Source of the DNA: Paracoccus liaowanqingii
GTDB taxonomy: Bacteria > Pseudomonadota > Alphaproteobacteria > Rhodobacterales > Rhodobacteraceae
DNA: 64,000 nucleotides
NCBI RefSeq assembly: GCF_004683865.2
Contig: NZ_CP040763.1
Location: 62,001-126,000 of the forward strand
Reading direction: 5' to 3'
The position numbers and the translations under genes were made by a program. Positions 8,092 through 16,929 of this stretch are shown one piece after another. The notes beneath the pieces are model-generated. The model was given only the letters and a program-made list of their open reading frames with translations. It was not told the origin of the DNA and searched no databases. Position 1 is the first letter of the stretch, and each line of letters starts with the position of its first letter.

Positions 8092-9561
8092 CTACCACCC
8101 CGGGATCAGGTTCTTGAGGCGCTGCAGGCCGCGCCAGCGGCTGGAGGGGCGCTCGGGGTCCAGCAGCTGGCTTTCCTCGAACAGCGCCTGCTCGATGCCG
8201 TTCACCTCGGGGATCTCGAACAGGACCAGCGACCGGCCCTCGGACCGCAGCGCCTCGATGGCGCCGATCAGCGAGCCGTCCGCGTGGGCGACGGCCTGTT
8301 CCACGTCCTCAATGGAGACGCCCAGATGCTCGGCCAGCAGATCGTGGCGCAGGCGCAGGATGGCCGTGCGGGTCTCGTCGCGGATCGCGCCGTTCATCGC
8401 GGCGTCGATGCTGAGATCGCATTCCGTGTCGAAGCCGAGCGAGCGGTTGTTCAGGTTCGACGAGCCGACCTTGAGGAAGCGGTCGTCGACCACCATGACC
8501 TTGGCATGGACATAGATCGGGTTCCGCTGCTGCGTGACCGGCGTGTAGAGGCGGAAGCGGCCATGCTGGTCTGCTTTCGTCACCAGCCCCATCAGCAGCG
8601 CCCGGGACGAGCCCATGACCTCCTCCTCCAGCCACCCGTCGGCCTCGTCGGGGTTGACCACGACGATCTCGGGGCCGTCGGGTTCGCGCAGACGGGCGGC
8701 CATCGCCTCGGCGATCTTGCGCGAGGCGAAATACTGGCTTTCGATATAGATCGTGTGTCGGGCGGCGGCGATGGCGGCCAGGTACAGCGCCTCGATCTCG
8801 TGGACCGGCTCGCGGCCGTCATGCTCGGGCGCGGTGCGCGACAGGGCCACGTCGACATCGCAGAGCAGCGGCACCAGCCGGTCGGGCCAGCCGCTGTCCG
8901 AGGGCGGCGGCGGGTCCAGCACCTCGCCGGTCGCGCGGTGCCAGCGGTCGCGGGCCAGATCGCCCAGCACCCGCGCCACATCGCCGTCGACGGCGGTCGA
9001 GACGTCGTGCCACGGCCCGTAGCTGCGCTTGGTCGAGGGGCGCACCCGCCCCGGCTCTTCGTCCAGATGCGCGCGGGTGTCCCACCGGTCGCCGGTCATG
9101 TCGATGCCGCCGCAGAAGGCCAGCGCGTCGTCGATCACCACGATCTTCTGGTGATGCGCCGATCCGACCGGATGAGCGCTGTCCAGCTGGAAGTGGATCC
9201 GCTTGTCGGTCATCCAGTTCAGGATGACCAAGGGCGTGGTGCCCCGCCCGAGCGCGTTCATCGCCCCCAGGTTCCAGCGCAGGACATGGACCTGCAGGTC
9301 GGGGTTCTGGTCGACCACCCAGGTCAGCAGGTCGCCCAGCTTGTTGGGCACGTCCGAATCTTCCGAGGGGCGGTCCAGTTCGATCCGCGTGTCGAAATCC
9401 CACCCGATCAGCAGGATGCTGTGGCGCGCCGTCTGGATGGCGGCGCGGATGACGGCGAAATAGTCCTCGGCATCGATGATGACCGCCAGACGATCCGCCC
9501 GCGCCACCTTCCAGCATGTGTCGCCCTCACGAAGGACGGACGGTCCTGTCACCTCGGTCAT
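8092..9561 (-). CDS. Phospholipase D-family protein (cardiolipin synthase-like), two HKD motifs
   Basis: A 489-residue protein of the PLD superfamily with both catalytic HxKxxxxD motifs: HHQKIVVIDD near residue 135 and VHAKVMVVDD near residue 350, each followed by the GG/GSxN turn (FCGGIDMTGD and KVGSSNLNNRS). Enzymes of this group transfer phosphatidyl groups or hydrolyse phospholipids. There are no obvious membrane segments, unlike ClsA, so it fits the soluble, widespread phospholipase D-like group found beside YihY and other envelope genes. The ATG at 9561 has GGAG upstream. The C-terminal 90 residues are outside the catalytic core. The YihY-family gene lies just upstream in the same direction, 105 bases away. 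The substrate is not known. Confidence 0.88.
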   Translation of the reverse strand: MTEVTGPSVLREGDTCWKVARADRLAVIIDAEDYFAVIRAAIQTARHSILLIGWDFDTRIELDRPSEDSDVPNKLGDLLTWVVDQNPDLQVHVLRWNLGAMNALGRGTTPLVILNWMTDKRIHFQLDSAHPVGSAHHQKIVVIDDALAFCGGIDMTGDRWDTRAHLDEEPGRVRPSTKRSYGPWHDVSTAVDGDVARVLGDLARDRWHRATGEVLDPPPPSDSGWPDRLVPLLCDVDVALSRTAPEHDGREPVHEIEALYLAAIAAARHTIYIESQYFASRKIAEAMAARLREPDGPEIVVVNPDEADGWLEEEVMGSSRALLMGLVTKADQHGRFRLYTPVTQQRNPIYVHAKVMVVDDRFLKVGSSNLNNRSLGFDTECDLSIDAAMNGAIRDETRTAILRLRHDLLAEHLGVSIEDVEQAVAHADGSLIGAIEALRSEGRSLVLFEIPEVNGIEQALFEESQLLDPERPSSRWRGLQRLKNLIPGW

Positions 9562-9666
9562 TCCCGGCTCCTGCAGTCGTCAATCCGCAGGTCTAGCACA
9601 GTCCGACGTGAACGGCCATGTTCACGGACGGACCATGCGCCCGAAGACGCCGCGACCGCCGTGCCC

Positions 9667-10776
9667 CTAGGCCCCGGGCTTGCGGACCGCCTTCATCGCG
9701 GCGCTGCCCAGCAGCACGAGCGCCAGCGAGACCTCGGCCCCGGCAGACAGCGGCCTGCCGGCCGCGCGGTCCGCATCGGGGTCCGATTGATCGTCCCGAC
9801 GGTCCGTGCCTTTCGGACCCTCGCCCGAGGGGGGCGTGTCGGCCTTGACCGCATCGCGCTGGCCCATCGGCTCGGGGGCGCCGGTGGTCGTGTCCTGGGC
9901 CGTCTGCTGTTCGGTCTCGGCGTTCAGCTCGGCCCCTGCCAGCACCACGAAGGCCGACAGCCACATCCAGGTCAGCAGGATGATGACGCCGCCAAGCGTG
10001 CCGTAGGTCTCGGTATAGCTGCCGAAATTCTGCGCATAGACCGAGAAGGCCATCGTACCCAGGATCCACAAAGCCGTCGCCGACACCGCGCCCACGCTGA
10101 CCCAGGCCCACCGGGGATTGGCCCGCGACGGGCCGAAGCGGTAGACGGCGCCCAGACCCAGCATGGTCAGCACCGCCAGCACCGGCCATTTCAGCCAGCC
10201 GATGGCCGTGCCGACCGCCGGGGGCAGCCAGCCGAAGGCCGCCAGCGAAGGCAGCAGGATCACCAGCGCCATGCCCGCGATCAGCCCCAGGATCAGGCCC
10301 AGGGTCAGCGCGATGGCCGTCAGGTACAGCCGGACGGTGCCGCGCGTCTCGTCCTCGTCATAGGCGATGTTCAGCCCTTCCATCAGGGTCATCACGCCCT
10401 TCATCGCGCCGTAGAGCGCGATGACGATGCCGAATAGGGCGACCAGCCCGGTGCCCGTCTCGTCCCCGCCCGAGACCTTGGCGATCTGGTCCTGCAGGAT
10501 GGTGGCGGCCTCGGCGGGCAGCATGTCGGCCACCGCCGCTGCCTGGCTGGCGATCTCGGCCGGGTCGAAGACCAGACCGGCGATCGAGATCATCGCGACG
10601 ATGGCCGGAAAGATCGCCAGCAGCGTGTAGAACGCGATTCCCGCCGACACGACCGAGATGTGGTCCTTGGCGATCTCGGCCTTCACCCGCATCAGGATGT
10701 CCTTCCAGCCCGAGGCGGGAATATGCGTGGGGGCCGAGGCGGCCTGGCCGCTGTCGGTGTCGGTCGTGTGGGTCAT
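9667..10776 (-). CDS. YihY/BrkB-family inner-membrane protein
   Basis: A 369-residue polytopic protein of the Virul_fac_BrkB (YihY, once called ribonuclease BN) family. The opening GWKDILMRVKAEIAKDHISVVSAGIAFYTLLAIFPAIVAMIS (given in parts: SAGIAFYTLLAIFPA) is the classic family segment, and six or so membrane helices follow, with FGSYTETYGTLGGVIILLTW near the end. After the last conserved helix a charged, low-complexity cytoplasmic stretch of about 60 residues is followed by one more short hydrophobic segment at the C-terminus. The biochemical role of the family is unsettled. AGGAG lies upstream of the ATG. Neighbouring phospholipase D suggests an envelope or lipid role, but that is only context. 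Confidence 0.9.
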   Translation of the reverse strand: MTHTTDTDSGQAASAPTHIPASGWKDILMRVKAEIAKDHISVVSAGIAFYTLLAIFPAIVAMISIAGLVFDPAEIASQAAAVADMLPAEAATILQDQIAKVSGGDETGTGLVALFGIVIALYGAMKGVMTLMEGLNIAYDEDETRGTVRLYLTAIALTLGLILGLIAGMALVILLPSLAAFGWLPPAVGTAIGWLKWPVLAVLTMLGLGAVYRFGPSRANPRWAWVSVGAVSATALWILGTMAFSVYAQNFGSYTETYGTLGGVIILLTWMWLSAFVVLAGAELNAETEQQTAQDTTTGAPEPMGQRDAVKADTPPSGEGPKGTDRRDDQSDPDADRAAGRPLSAGAEVSLALVLLGSAAMKAVRKPGA

Positions 10777-10888
10777 CGTGGCTCGTTCTCCTGCAGGGCG
10801 CTCCGTCTTGGGGCTGTATGCTGGTCAACGAAGTCGTGAGCGGCCGCATGGTTCCTTGGCGCGGGCCGTCCCGCGGCGCGGAGGGGCC

Positions 10889-12397
10889 TCAGCCGCGCGG
10901 ATCATGCGCGCCCTCGGTCCCCCCGGACGCGATGCGGATCGCGCCCGCGCAGCCGAAGATCGGCGACAGGGCGGGCAGTTCGGCGATGTCATGGCCCAGG
11001 GCCTGCAGGGCGGCGATCGCCCGGGCCCCAAGCGAACCCTCCAGCTTCAGGCTGTCGCGGCTGTCCGAGAAGGTCCGCCCCAGCAGGAAGCGCGGCTCGG
11101 CCAGCGCCTCCGCCGGGGACAGACCCCGGTCGATCAGCGCGCTCAGCAGCACCGCCAGCGTCTGCGGCTGGCCGTCCGCGCCCTGCGTGCCGTAGAGCAG
11201 ATGCGGCCGCCCGTCCTTCAGCGCGATGCCGGGGTTGAGCGTGTAGAAGGGTCGCTTGCCCGGCGCGATGCGGTTCGGATGACCGGGCGCGGTCGCGAAG
11301 CCCGCGCCGCGGTTGTGCCACAGGATGCCCGTGTCGCCCACGACCACGCCGCTGCCCCAATCGAAGAAGGTGCTTTGCAGCACGCTGGCGCAGCGCCCCT
11401 GCGCATCCGTCGCGGCGAAGAAGACCGTGTCGCCATGGCGGGTCACATGGGGCCAGGGCAGCGCGCGGTCGGCGCGGATCGCCGCCGCCTTGGCGTCCAG
11501 CCGCGCGGGCGCCAGCAGGGCGGCCGGGTCGACGGGCACATGGTCGGGATCCGCGATGCGGTCGCGGTCCAGGAAGGCCTGTTTGACCGCCTCGACCAGC
11601 AGATGGGTGCGGGCGGCGGGGTCCCCGGGCAGCGGCCATCGGTCCAGGATGCCCATGATGGCCAGCGTCGTCAGGCCCTGCGTGGGCGGCGGCGGGGCCA
11701 GCAGCTTGAGGCCGCGATAGGTCTGGGACAGCGGCGCGGCGACCCGGCTGCGGGTGGCGGCCAGGTCGGCGGGGCGCAGCGGCGATCCGGCCTGCGCCAG
11801 CCCTTGGGCCACGCGCCGGGCCGCCGCGCCGTCATAGAAGCTGCGCAACCCGTCGCGCGCCAGCAGCGCCAGCATCTCGGCCAGCTGCAGCTGACGCAGA
11901 GGCCCGGCGCCGCCCTGCCCGAACAGGGCCGCAAATCCCGGCCAGCCGGGCCAGTCGTCGCGCCGGAAGTCCAGCCAGAAGCGCTGGCTGGCCCCCACCG
12001 CGAACCCGTCGCGGGCCAGGGCGAGGGCGGGGGCCAGCAGGTCCGGCACCGCGATGCCGCCCTGCCCCTCTGCCCGGTCTAGCTGCAACGCCCGGTCCCA
12101 GGCATCGACGGCGCAGGCGGTGGTTAGCATCGCGCCGGGCCCGCGCATCGGCAGCGCATCGGGCAGGTCGGGCAGCACCTGCGGCGCCTGCCCGATCCCC
12201 ATCAGCGCGGCGGACCGGCCGTCGCGGTCGGCCAACAGCCAGACGGCATCCCCGCCCAGACCGCAGAAATGCGGCATGACCACCGCAAGGACCGCGCCAA
12301 TGGCGACGGCGGCCTCGGCGGCGGTGCCGCCTTGGCGCAGGATGCGGGTCCCGGCCTCTGTGGCCAGGGGATGGGGGCTGATGGCCAGGGGCTGCAT
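10889..12397 (-). CDS. Gamma-glutamyltransferase-family protein (cluster C)
   Basis: A 502-residue Ntn-hydrolase-type protein. It opens with HPLATEAGTRILRQGGTAAEAAVAIGAVLAV (N-terminal family signature, seen as TEAGTRILRQGG) and has HFCGLGGDAVWLL; the GDTVFFAATDAQG segment near residue 325 contains the Thr expected to be the nucleophile and new N-terminus after autocleavage, in the form seen in YwrD-like paralogues rather than in classical GGT (TTHxS). FYTLNPGIALKDGRP and GTQGADGQPQT follow. I use the ATG at 12397, preceded by AAGGA; the frame is open further upstream but overlaps the RidA-type gene. No signal peptide is seen, so a cytoplasmic enzyme acting on imported gamma-glutamyl or related amides is likely. 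It is the last gene of operon C. Confidence 0.85.
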   Translation of the reverse strand: MQPLAISPHPLATEAGTRILRQGGTAAEAAVAIGAVLAVVMPHFCGLGGDAVWLLADRDGRSAALMGIGQAPQVLPDLPDALPMRGPGAMLTTACAVDAWDRALQLDRAEGQGGIAVPDLLAPALALARDGFAVGASQRFWLDFRRDDWPGWPGFAALFGQGGAGPLRQLQLAEMLALLARDGLRSFYDGAAARRVAQGLAQAGSPLRPADLAATRSRVAAPLSQTYRGLKLLAPPPPTQGLTTLAIMGILDRWPLPGDPAARTHLLVEAVKQAFLDRDRIADPDHVPVDPAALLAPARLDAKAAAIRADRALPWPHVTRHGDTVFFAATDAQGRCASVLQSTFFDWGSGVVVGDTGILWHNRGAGFATAPGHPNRIAPGKRPFYTLNPGIALKDGRPHLLYGTQGADGQPQTLAVLLSALIDRGLSPAEALAEPRFLLGRTFSDSRDSLKLEGSLGARAIAALQALGHDIAELPALSPIFGCAGAIRIASGGTEGAHDPRG

Positions 12398-12419
12398 GAA
12401 GATCCTTGGGGTTGCGGCG

Positions 12420-12887
12420 TCAGGCCAGTTCGACCACGGCCTCGATCTCGACCAGCGCATTGGCGGGCAGAGAGGCCACGTTGACCGCCGTGCGCGCATG
12501 CCGCCCGGCATCCCCCCACAGGTCGATGAACAGCTGCGAGGCGCCGTCGACGACGAACGGCCCCTCGCCATAGCCCGGCGGGGCGGCGACGAAGCCGCCC
12601 ACCCGCACCACCTGCGCCACGCGCGACAGCGACCCCGCCACCGCGCGGATGGAATAGAGCAGGTTCAGCGCGCACATCCGCGCGGCCTCCTGCCCCTGGG
12701 CACGATCGAAGCCAGGCCCGACAGGCCCCAGATAGCGCGGCACCCCCTCCCATTCGCAGATCTGGCCCGACAGGAACAGCAGGTTGCCGGTGATCTTGCC
12801 GGGCAGGAACAGCGCGCGCGAGGGCGCCGACGGCGGCAGCGCCAGGCCAAGCGCGGTCAGGCGGGTTTCGATGGGGCAGTCGGTCAT
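12420..12887 (-). CDS. RidA/YjgF-family protein (cluster C)
   Basis: A 155-residue protein of the Rid family, which hydrolyses reactive enamine/imine intermediates or acts as a small deaminase in amino acid and pyrimidine catabolism. The segments LFLSGQICEWEGVPRYLGPV, ARMCALNLLYSIRAV and HARTAVNVASLPANALVEIEAVVEL match the longer RidA subgroup (about 150 residues) found in catabolic operons. The catalytic-type Arg sits in HARTAVN. The start at 12887 overlaps the amidase stop as ATGA and has AAGGAG upstream, so it is translationally coupled to it. Its presence suggests that the pathway yields an imine or enamine (inference). Confidence 0.88.
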   Translation of the reverse strand: MTDCPIETRLTALGLALPPSAPSRALFLPGKITGNLLFLSGQICEWEGVPRYLGPVGPGFDRAQGQEAARMCALNLLYSIRAVAGSLSRVAQVVRVGGFVAAPPGYGEGPFVVDGASQLFIDLWGDAGRHARTAVNVASLPANALVEIEAVVELA

Positions 12888-14062
12888 GGGGTCTCCTTGA
12901 GGCTCGTCAGCTCCTGGGCCAGCGCGATCAGCGACAGGTCCGATCCGCGCGGCCCGATCAGGGACAGCCCGAAGGGCGCCCCGTCGATCCATCCCGCCGG
13001 AAAGACCACCTGCGGCAGCCTCGCCATGCCCGCCACGCAGAGAAGCCGCTGCGCCTCGTGGCGGAAGCGGTCGAAGACCTCGACCGGCGCATCCAGCCGG
13101 AAGGGCGCATCCTGCACCACCGGCGCCAGCAGGACGCCGCTGCGGGCCAGCAGCCGGTCCAGATGGGCGGCGAAGGCGTCGCGGGACGCGCGCCCGTCCG
13201 CGATCTGATCGGGCGTCAGCGCCTCGGCGGCATCGGCCCGCCCGTCGATGCCGCGCACCAGGGGCATGCGGGACTGCCGGATGAAGGGCAGGATCGTCTC
13301 CTTCGCATCCGCCATCACGGCGGTCAGGAAGGTGGCATAGGCGACCTCGACCCCGTCGGGATAGACCGTCACCTCGCGGGCGGACAGCGCGCCGAAGCCC
13401 TGCTGCCAGATGCGTTGCGCCGCCGGTCCCAGCAGCGCCAGCATGTCGCGCGGCACCAGCAGCCGGGGCGCCGTCAGCGGGGCCGCGTCCCGGTCCAGCA
13501 CCGCCGCCGCCGCCAGCGCCAGGGTGGCGCCGTCGCGGGCGAAGATCCCGCAGGCGTCGAAGCTGGGGGCCAGCGCCATCGCGCCGGCCATCGGGATCAG
13601 ACCATGCGTGGGCCGCCATCCCCAGATGCCGCAGAAACTGGCAGGTGCGCGCACCGACCCGCCCGTGTCCGAGCCGATGGCGATGTCGGCCAACCCCCCC
13701 GCCACCGCCACCGCCGAACCCGAGGACGATCCCCCCGGGATCCGCCCGGGCGCGGCGGGGTTCACCGGCGTGCCGAAATGCGCGTTCATGCCGTACATGG
13801 ACCAAGCCAGCTCGTCGGTATGGGTCTTGCCCACGAACCGCGCGCCCGCGTCCAGCAGCGTCTGCACGGCGGGCGCCGTGGCGTCATGGACCGGGCTTTG
13901 CGCCAGCCAGCTCGGACAGCCCGCCCCGGTGCGATGGCCCGCGACATGGAAGATGTCCTTGACCGCCAGCGTCAGCCCGGCCAGCGGCCCGTCGGCCGCA
14001 TGGGCCACGGGGACGGGCGGATAGGGCATGAAGGCGCCGAAGGGGTCGTCGCGCATCGTCAT
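12884..14062 (-). CDS. Amidase-signature family amidase (cluster C)
   Basis: A 392-residue amidase-signature enzyme. The catalytic Lys is in LAVKDIFHVAG near residue 34, the cis-Ser and the nucleophilic Ser lie in PGGSSSGSAVAVAGG and GSDTGGSVRAPASFCG (near residues 109-150). The protein is shorter than GatA (about 480) and resembles the roughly 390-residue AtzF-less/AmiE-type amidases used in catabolism. It follows the DppD-like ATPase gene by 4 bases and overlaps the RidA-type gene, so it belongs to the importer operon and should hydrolyse an imported amide. Two ATGs, at 14062 and 14056, are possible starts. The substrate is unknown. Confidence 0.9.
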   Translation of the reverse strand: MTMRDDPFGAFMPYPPVPVAHAADGPLAGLTLAVKDIFHVAGHRTGAGCPSWLAQSPVHDATAPAVQTLLDAGARFVGKTHTDELAWSMYGMNAHFGTPVNPAAPGRIPGGSSSGSAVAVAGGLADIAIGSDTGGSVRAPASFCGIWGWRPTHGLIPMAGAMALAPSFDACGIFARDGATLALAAAAVLDRDAAPLTAPRLLVPRDMLALLGPAAQRIWQQGFGALSAREVTVYPDGVEVAYATFLTAVMADAKETILPFIRQSRMPLVRGIDGRADAAEALTPDQIADGRASRDAFAAHLDRLLARSGVLLAPVVQDAPFRLDAPVEVFDRFRHEAQRLLCVAGMARLPQVVFPAGWIDGAPFGLSLIGPRGSDLSLIALAQELTSLKETP

Positions 14063-14066
14063 CGGC

Positions 14067-15044
14067 CTACTCGGCGGCCAGGGGCTCGCCCGCCCGCAGG
14101 CAGGCCACGCGGCGGCGCGGCGCGGGCGACTGCATCGGCGGCAGCGCCTCGCGGCAGGCGGGCAGCACCAGCGGGCAGCGCGGCGCGAAGGAACAGCTGT
14201 CGGGCCGCACCTCCAGCGAGGGGGGCGCGCCGGGGATCGCGTCCAGCCGCTGCCCGCGCGCCACGTCGTGCAGGTTCGCGGCCAGCAGCCCGCGCGTGTA
14301 GGGATGCTGAGGGTTGCGGATCACCTCGCGGGTGGTGCCCTCCTCGACGATCTGGCCCGCATACATGATGGCGATGCGTTCCGAGATCTCGACCGCGACG
14401 CCGATGTCATGGGTGACGAAGATCACCCCCATGCCGAACTCCGCCTGCAGTTCGCGCAGAAGCAGCAGGATCTGGATCTGCACGGTCGCGTCCAGCGCCG
14501 TCGTCGGCTCGTCCGCCAGCAGCAGGCGCGGGCGGCAGGCCAGGGCCAGCGCGATCATCACCCGCTGGCGCATGCCGCCCGACAGCTCGTGCGGATAGCT
14601 TTTCAGCCGCCGCTCGGCCGACGGGATGCGGACGCGGTGCAGCATGTCCAGCGCCACCTCCATCGCATCCTCGCGGCTGACGCCCTTGTGGCGCATCACG
14701 GTCTCCGCGATCTGCTGGCCCACGGTATAGACCGGGTCCAGCGCCAGCCCCGGATCCTGGAAGATCATCGACACGTCGCCGCCGCGATAGGCGCGCAGGG
14801 TGCGGCCCGACAGCGTCATGATGTCGGTCCCGTCGAAGTCGATCTCCCCGGACAGGTCGGTGCGCTTTTCCGGCAGCAGCCGCAGCAGGGTCTTCAGCGT
14901 CACGCTCTTGCCCGATCCGCTTTCGCCCAGCAGGGCCAGCGTCTCTCCGGGCATCAGGGTCAGGGACAGGTCGTTGATGGCATGGACGGTGCGCCCGCCC
15001 TTGAAGCGCACGTTCAGGTCGCGGATCTGCAGCAGCGGCGTCAT
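14067..15044 (-). CDS. Peptide/nickel-type ABC transporter ATPase, DppD-like (cluster C)
   Basis: A 325-residue ATPase of the oligopeptide/dipeptide importer class. Walker A is GESGSGKSV, the signature is [15 protein letters not shown], Walker B is [15 protein letters not shown] and the switch is [11 protein letters not shown]. The C-terminal oligo_HPY region with cysteines ([14 protein letters not shown]), which binds an iron-sulfur cluster in several DppD homologues, is present. It overlaps the DppF-like gene by 4 bases. The two separate ATPases here contrast with the fused ones at 26761-28512 and 43700-45373. Confidence 0.93.
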   Translation of the reverse strand: MTPLLQIRDLNVRFKGGRTVHAINDLSLTLMPGETLALLGESGSGKSVTLKTLLRLLPEKRTDLSGEIDFDGTDIMTLSGRTLRAYRGGDVSMIFQDPGLALDPVYTVGQQIAETVMRHKGVSREDAMEVALDMLHRVRIPSAERRLKSYPHELSGGMRQRVMIALALACRPRLLLADEPTTALDATVQIQILLLLRELQAEFGMGVIFVTHDIGVAVEISERIAIMYAGQIVEEGTTREVIRNPQHPYTRGLLAANLHDVARGQRLDAIPGAPPSLEVRPDSCSFAPRCPLVLPACREALPPMQSPAPRRRVACLRAGEPLAAE

Positions 15045-16057
15045 GCGGGCACCCCCTGCCCGGCGCGCGGATGGCCCGAGGACGCATCATGCAGATGGCA
15101 GGCCACCCAATGCGCCGAGCCCGCGCGCATCGGCCCCAGGGCCGGGTGCCGGACCTTGCAGACATCGGCGGCGAAGGCGCAGCGGGTGTGGAACCGGCAG
15201 CCCGGCGGCGGGCCGATCGGGTTCGGCGGATCGCCGGTCAAAGGCGGCTTCTCGGTGCGGTTGTCGGGGTCCATCGAGGGCATCGCCGAGAACAGCGAAC
15301 GCGTGTAGGGATGGGCCTGCTCGCTCCAGATGGCATCGACCGGGGCCAGTTCGACGACCTCGCCCAGATACATGACCAGGATTCGGTCCGAGATATAGCG
15401 CACCACGTTCAGATCATGGCTGATGAAGATGTAGGTCAGCCCGAATTCGGCGCGCAGGTCGGCCAGCAGGTTCAGCACCTGCGCCTCGACCGACTTGTCC
15501 AGCGCCGAGACCGCCTCGTCCAGCACCACGACCTTGGGCGACATGACCAGCGCGCGGGCGATGTTGATGCGCTGGCGCTGGCCGCCCGACAGCTCGTGCG
15601 GATAGCGCCCGGCGAAGCGCTCGGGGTCCAGCCCCACGCGCGCCATCAGCCGCCGCGCCCGGCCCACCGGGTCGTCCAACCCCTGCACGCGGGCGCCGAA
15701 GGCGATGCTGTCCAGGATGGTCATGCGCGGGTTCAGGGACGCATAGCTGTCTTGGAACACCATCTGGATGTCGCGGCGCAGCGCGCGCAGGCTGATGTCG
15801 CGGCCAAGCGTCTTGTCGCCCAGCACGATGTCGCCCTCGTCCCGGTCCACCAGCCCGATCAGCAGTTTCGCGGTGGTGGACTTCCCGCAACCGGATTCAC
15901 CGACGATGCCAAGCGTCTCGCCCGCGCGGACGTCGAAGCTGACGCCGTCCACGGCCTGGACCACCGCCTGCGTGCGGCCCAGGATGCCGCCCTTGATGGG
16001 AAAGTGCTTCTTCAGGTCGCGCACGCTCAGCAGGGGTTTCGTGTCAGTCGCGGACAT
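15041..16057 (-). CDS. Peptide/nickel-type ABC transporter ATPase, DppF-like (cluster C)
   Basis: The second ATPase subunit of importer C, 338 residues. It has Walker A GESGCGKSTTAK, the DppF-type FQDSYASLNPRMT motif, signature LSGGQRQRINIARAL, Walker B VVVLDEAVSALDKSV and switch FISHDLNVV. The C-terminal oligo_HPY region includes GCRFHTRCAFAADVC with conserved cysteines. The start overlaps the DppC-like gene by 14 bases. Walker B has Glu-Ala in place of Glu-Pro-Thr, which is normal for DppF. Together with the DppD-like protein it energises the permease pair at 16044-17883. Confidence 0.93.
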   Translation of the reverse strand: MSATDTKPLLSVRDLKKHFPIKGGILGRTQAVVQAVDGVSFDVRAGETLGIVGESGCGKSTTAKLLIGLVDRDEGDIVLGDKTLGRDISLRALRRDIQMVFQDSYASLNPRMTILDSIAFGARVQGLDDPVGRARRLMARVGLDPERFAGRYPHELSGGQRQRINIARALVMSPKVVVLDEAVSALDKSVEAQVLNLLADLRAEFGLTYIFISHDLNVVRYISDRILVMYLGEVVELAPVDAIWSEQAHPYTRSLFSAMPSMDPDNRTEKPPLTGDPPNPIGPPPGCRFHTRCAFAADVCKVRHPALGPMRAGSAHWVACHLHDASSGHPRAGQGVPA

Positions 16058-16925
16058 TCATCGCACTCCTCAGGCCGTCGCTGAGCAGGTTGAGGCACAG
16101 CGAGGTGGCAAAGATCATCACGCCGGGCAGCGCCGCCAGCCAGGGGTTCACATAGATGGCGCTGCGCAGCGTGTTCAGCATCAGCCCCCATTCGGGCTCG
16201 GGCGGGCGCACGCCGATGCCCAGGAAGGACAGGCCGGCCGCCAGGATCATGCAGACCGAGGTCAGCGAGGTCGCATAGACGAAGATCGGCGACAGCACGT
16301 TGCCGATCACATGCACCCGGATCACCGTCAGCGCATTGGCCCCCGAGGCCCGCGCCGCGTCGATGTAGTCCAGGGACCGCACGCCCGAGGTCACCGCCTC
16401 GGCCACCCGCGTCACCGGCGGGATGAAGACGATGGTCAGCGACACCAGGCTGTTGAGCACCCCCGCGCCGAGCGCGCCCGAGATGGCGATCGCCAAGAGG
16501 ACCGAGGGGAAGGCGAAGAACACGTCCACGACCCGCATGATGATCGTGTTGGTGATGCCGCCGACATAGCCCGCGATGATGCCCAACGTGCCGCCGATGA
16601 AGAAGGCCAGCACCACCGGCATCAGCCCGATGAACAGCGTCAGCCGGCCGCCATAGATCAGCCGGGCCAGCATGTCGCGGCCCTGCTCGTCCGTGCCCAG
16701 CAGATGGCCGGGCGTGCCGGGGGCGGCCAGCCGGGCGATCATGCTGCCGCGATAGGGATCGGCCAGCCCCAGCCAGGGCGCGAAGGCCGCCGACAGGACC
16801 AGCGCCGACAGGATCGCCAAGCAGACCATCGCCACCGGATCGTGCCGCAGCCGCGACAGCACCCCAGACCAGTAGCCGCGCTCGGCGGGCGGGACGACGG
16901 GGATGTCGGTTGTCACCTGCACCAT
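16044..16925 (-). CDS. Peptide/nickel-type ABC permease, DppC-like (cluster C)
   Basis: A 293-residue inner-membrane protein with six predicted helices and the BPD_transp_1 fold. HLLGTDEQGRDMLARLIYGGR is the characteristic N-terminal DppC motif, and EAVTSGVRSLDYIDAARASGA is the EAA-type loop that docks on the ATPases. LSFLGIGVRPPEPEWGLML closes the family signature. The start ATG at 16925 has AGGAG upstream and lies 4 bases after the DppB-like stop. It forms a heterodimer with the DppB-like protein. Confidence 0.93.
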   Translation of the reverse strand: MVQVTTDIPVVPPAERGYWSGVLSRLRHDPVAMVCLAILSALVLSAAFAPWLGLADPYRGSMIARLAAPGTPGHLLGTDEQGRDMLARLIYGGRLTLFIGLMPVVLAFFIGGTLGIIAGYVGGITNTIIMRVVDVFFAFPSVLLAIAISGALGAGVLNSLVSLTIVFIPPVTRVAEAVTSGVRSLDYIDAARASGANALTVIRVHVIGNVLSPIFVYATSLTSVCMILAAGLSFLGIGVRPPEPEWGLMLNTLRSAIYVNPWLAALPGVMIFATSLCLNLLSDGLRSAMNVRD

Positions 16926-16929
16926 GCGC

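Noticed and set aside
10827..10855. GGAAC and CGTT elements on the minus strand upstream of the YihY-family gene
   Set aside because: They are 20 bases apart instead of 16-17, so they do not fit the EcfG promoter consensus.
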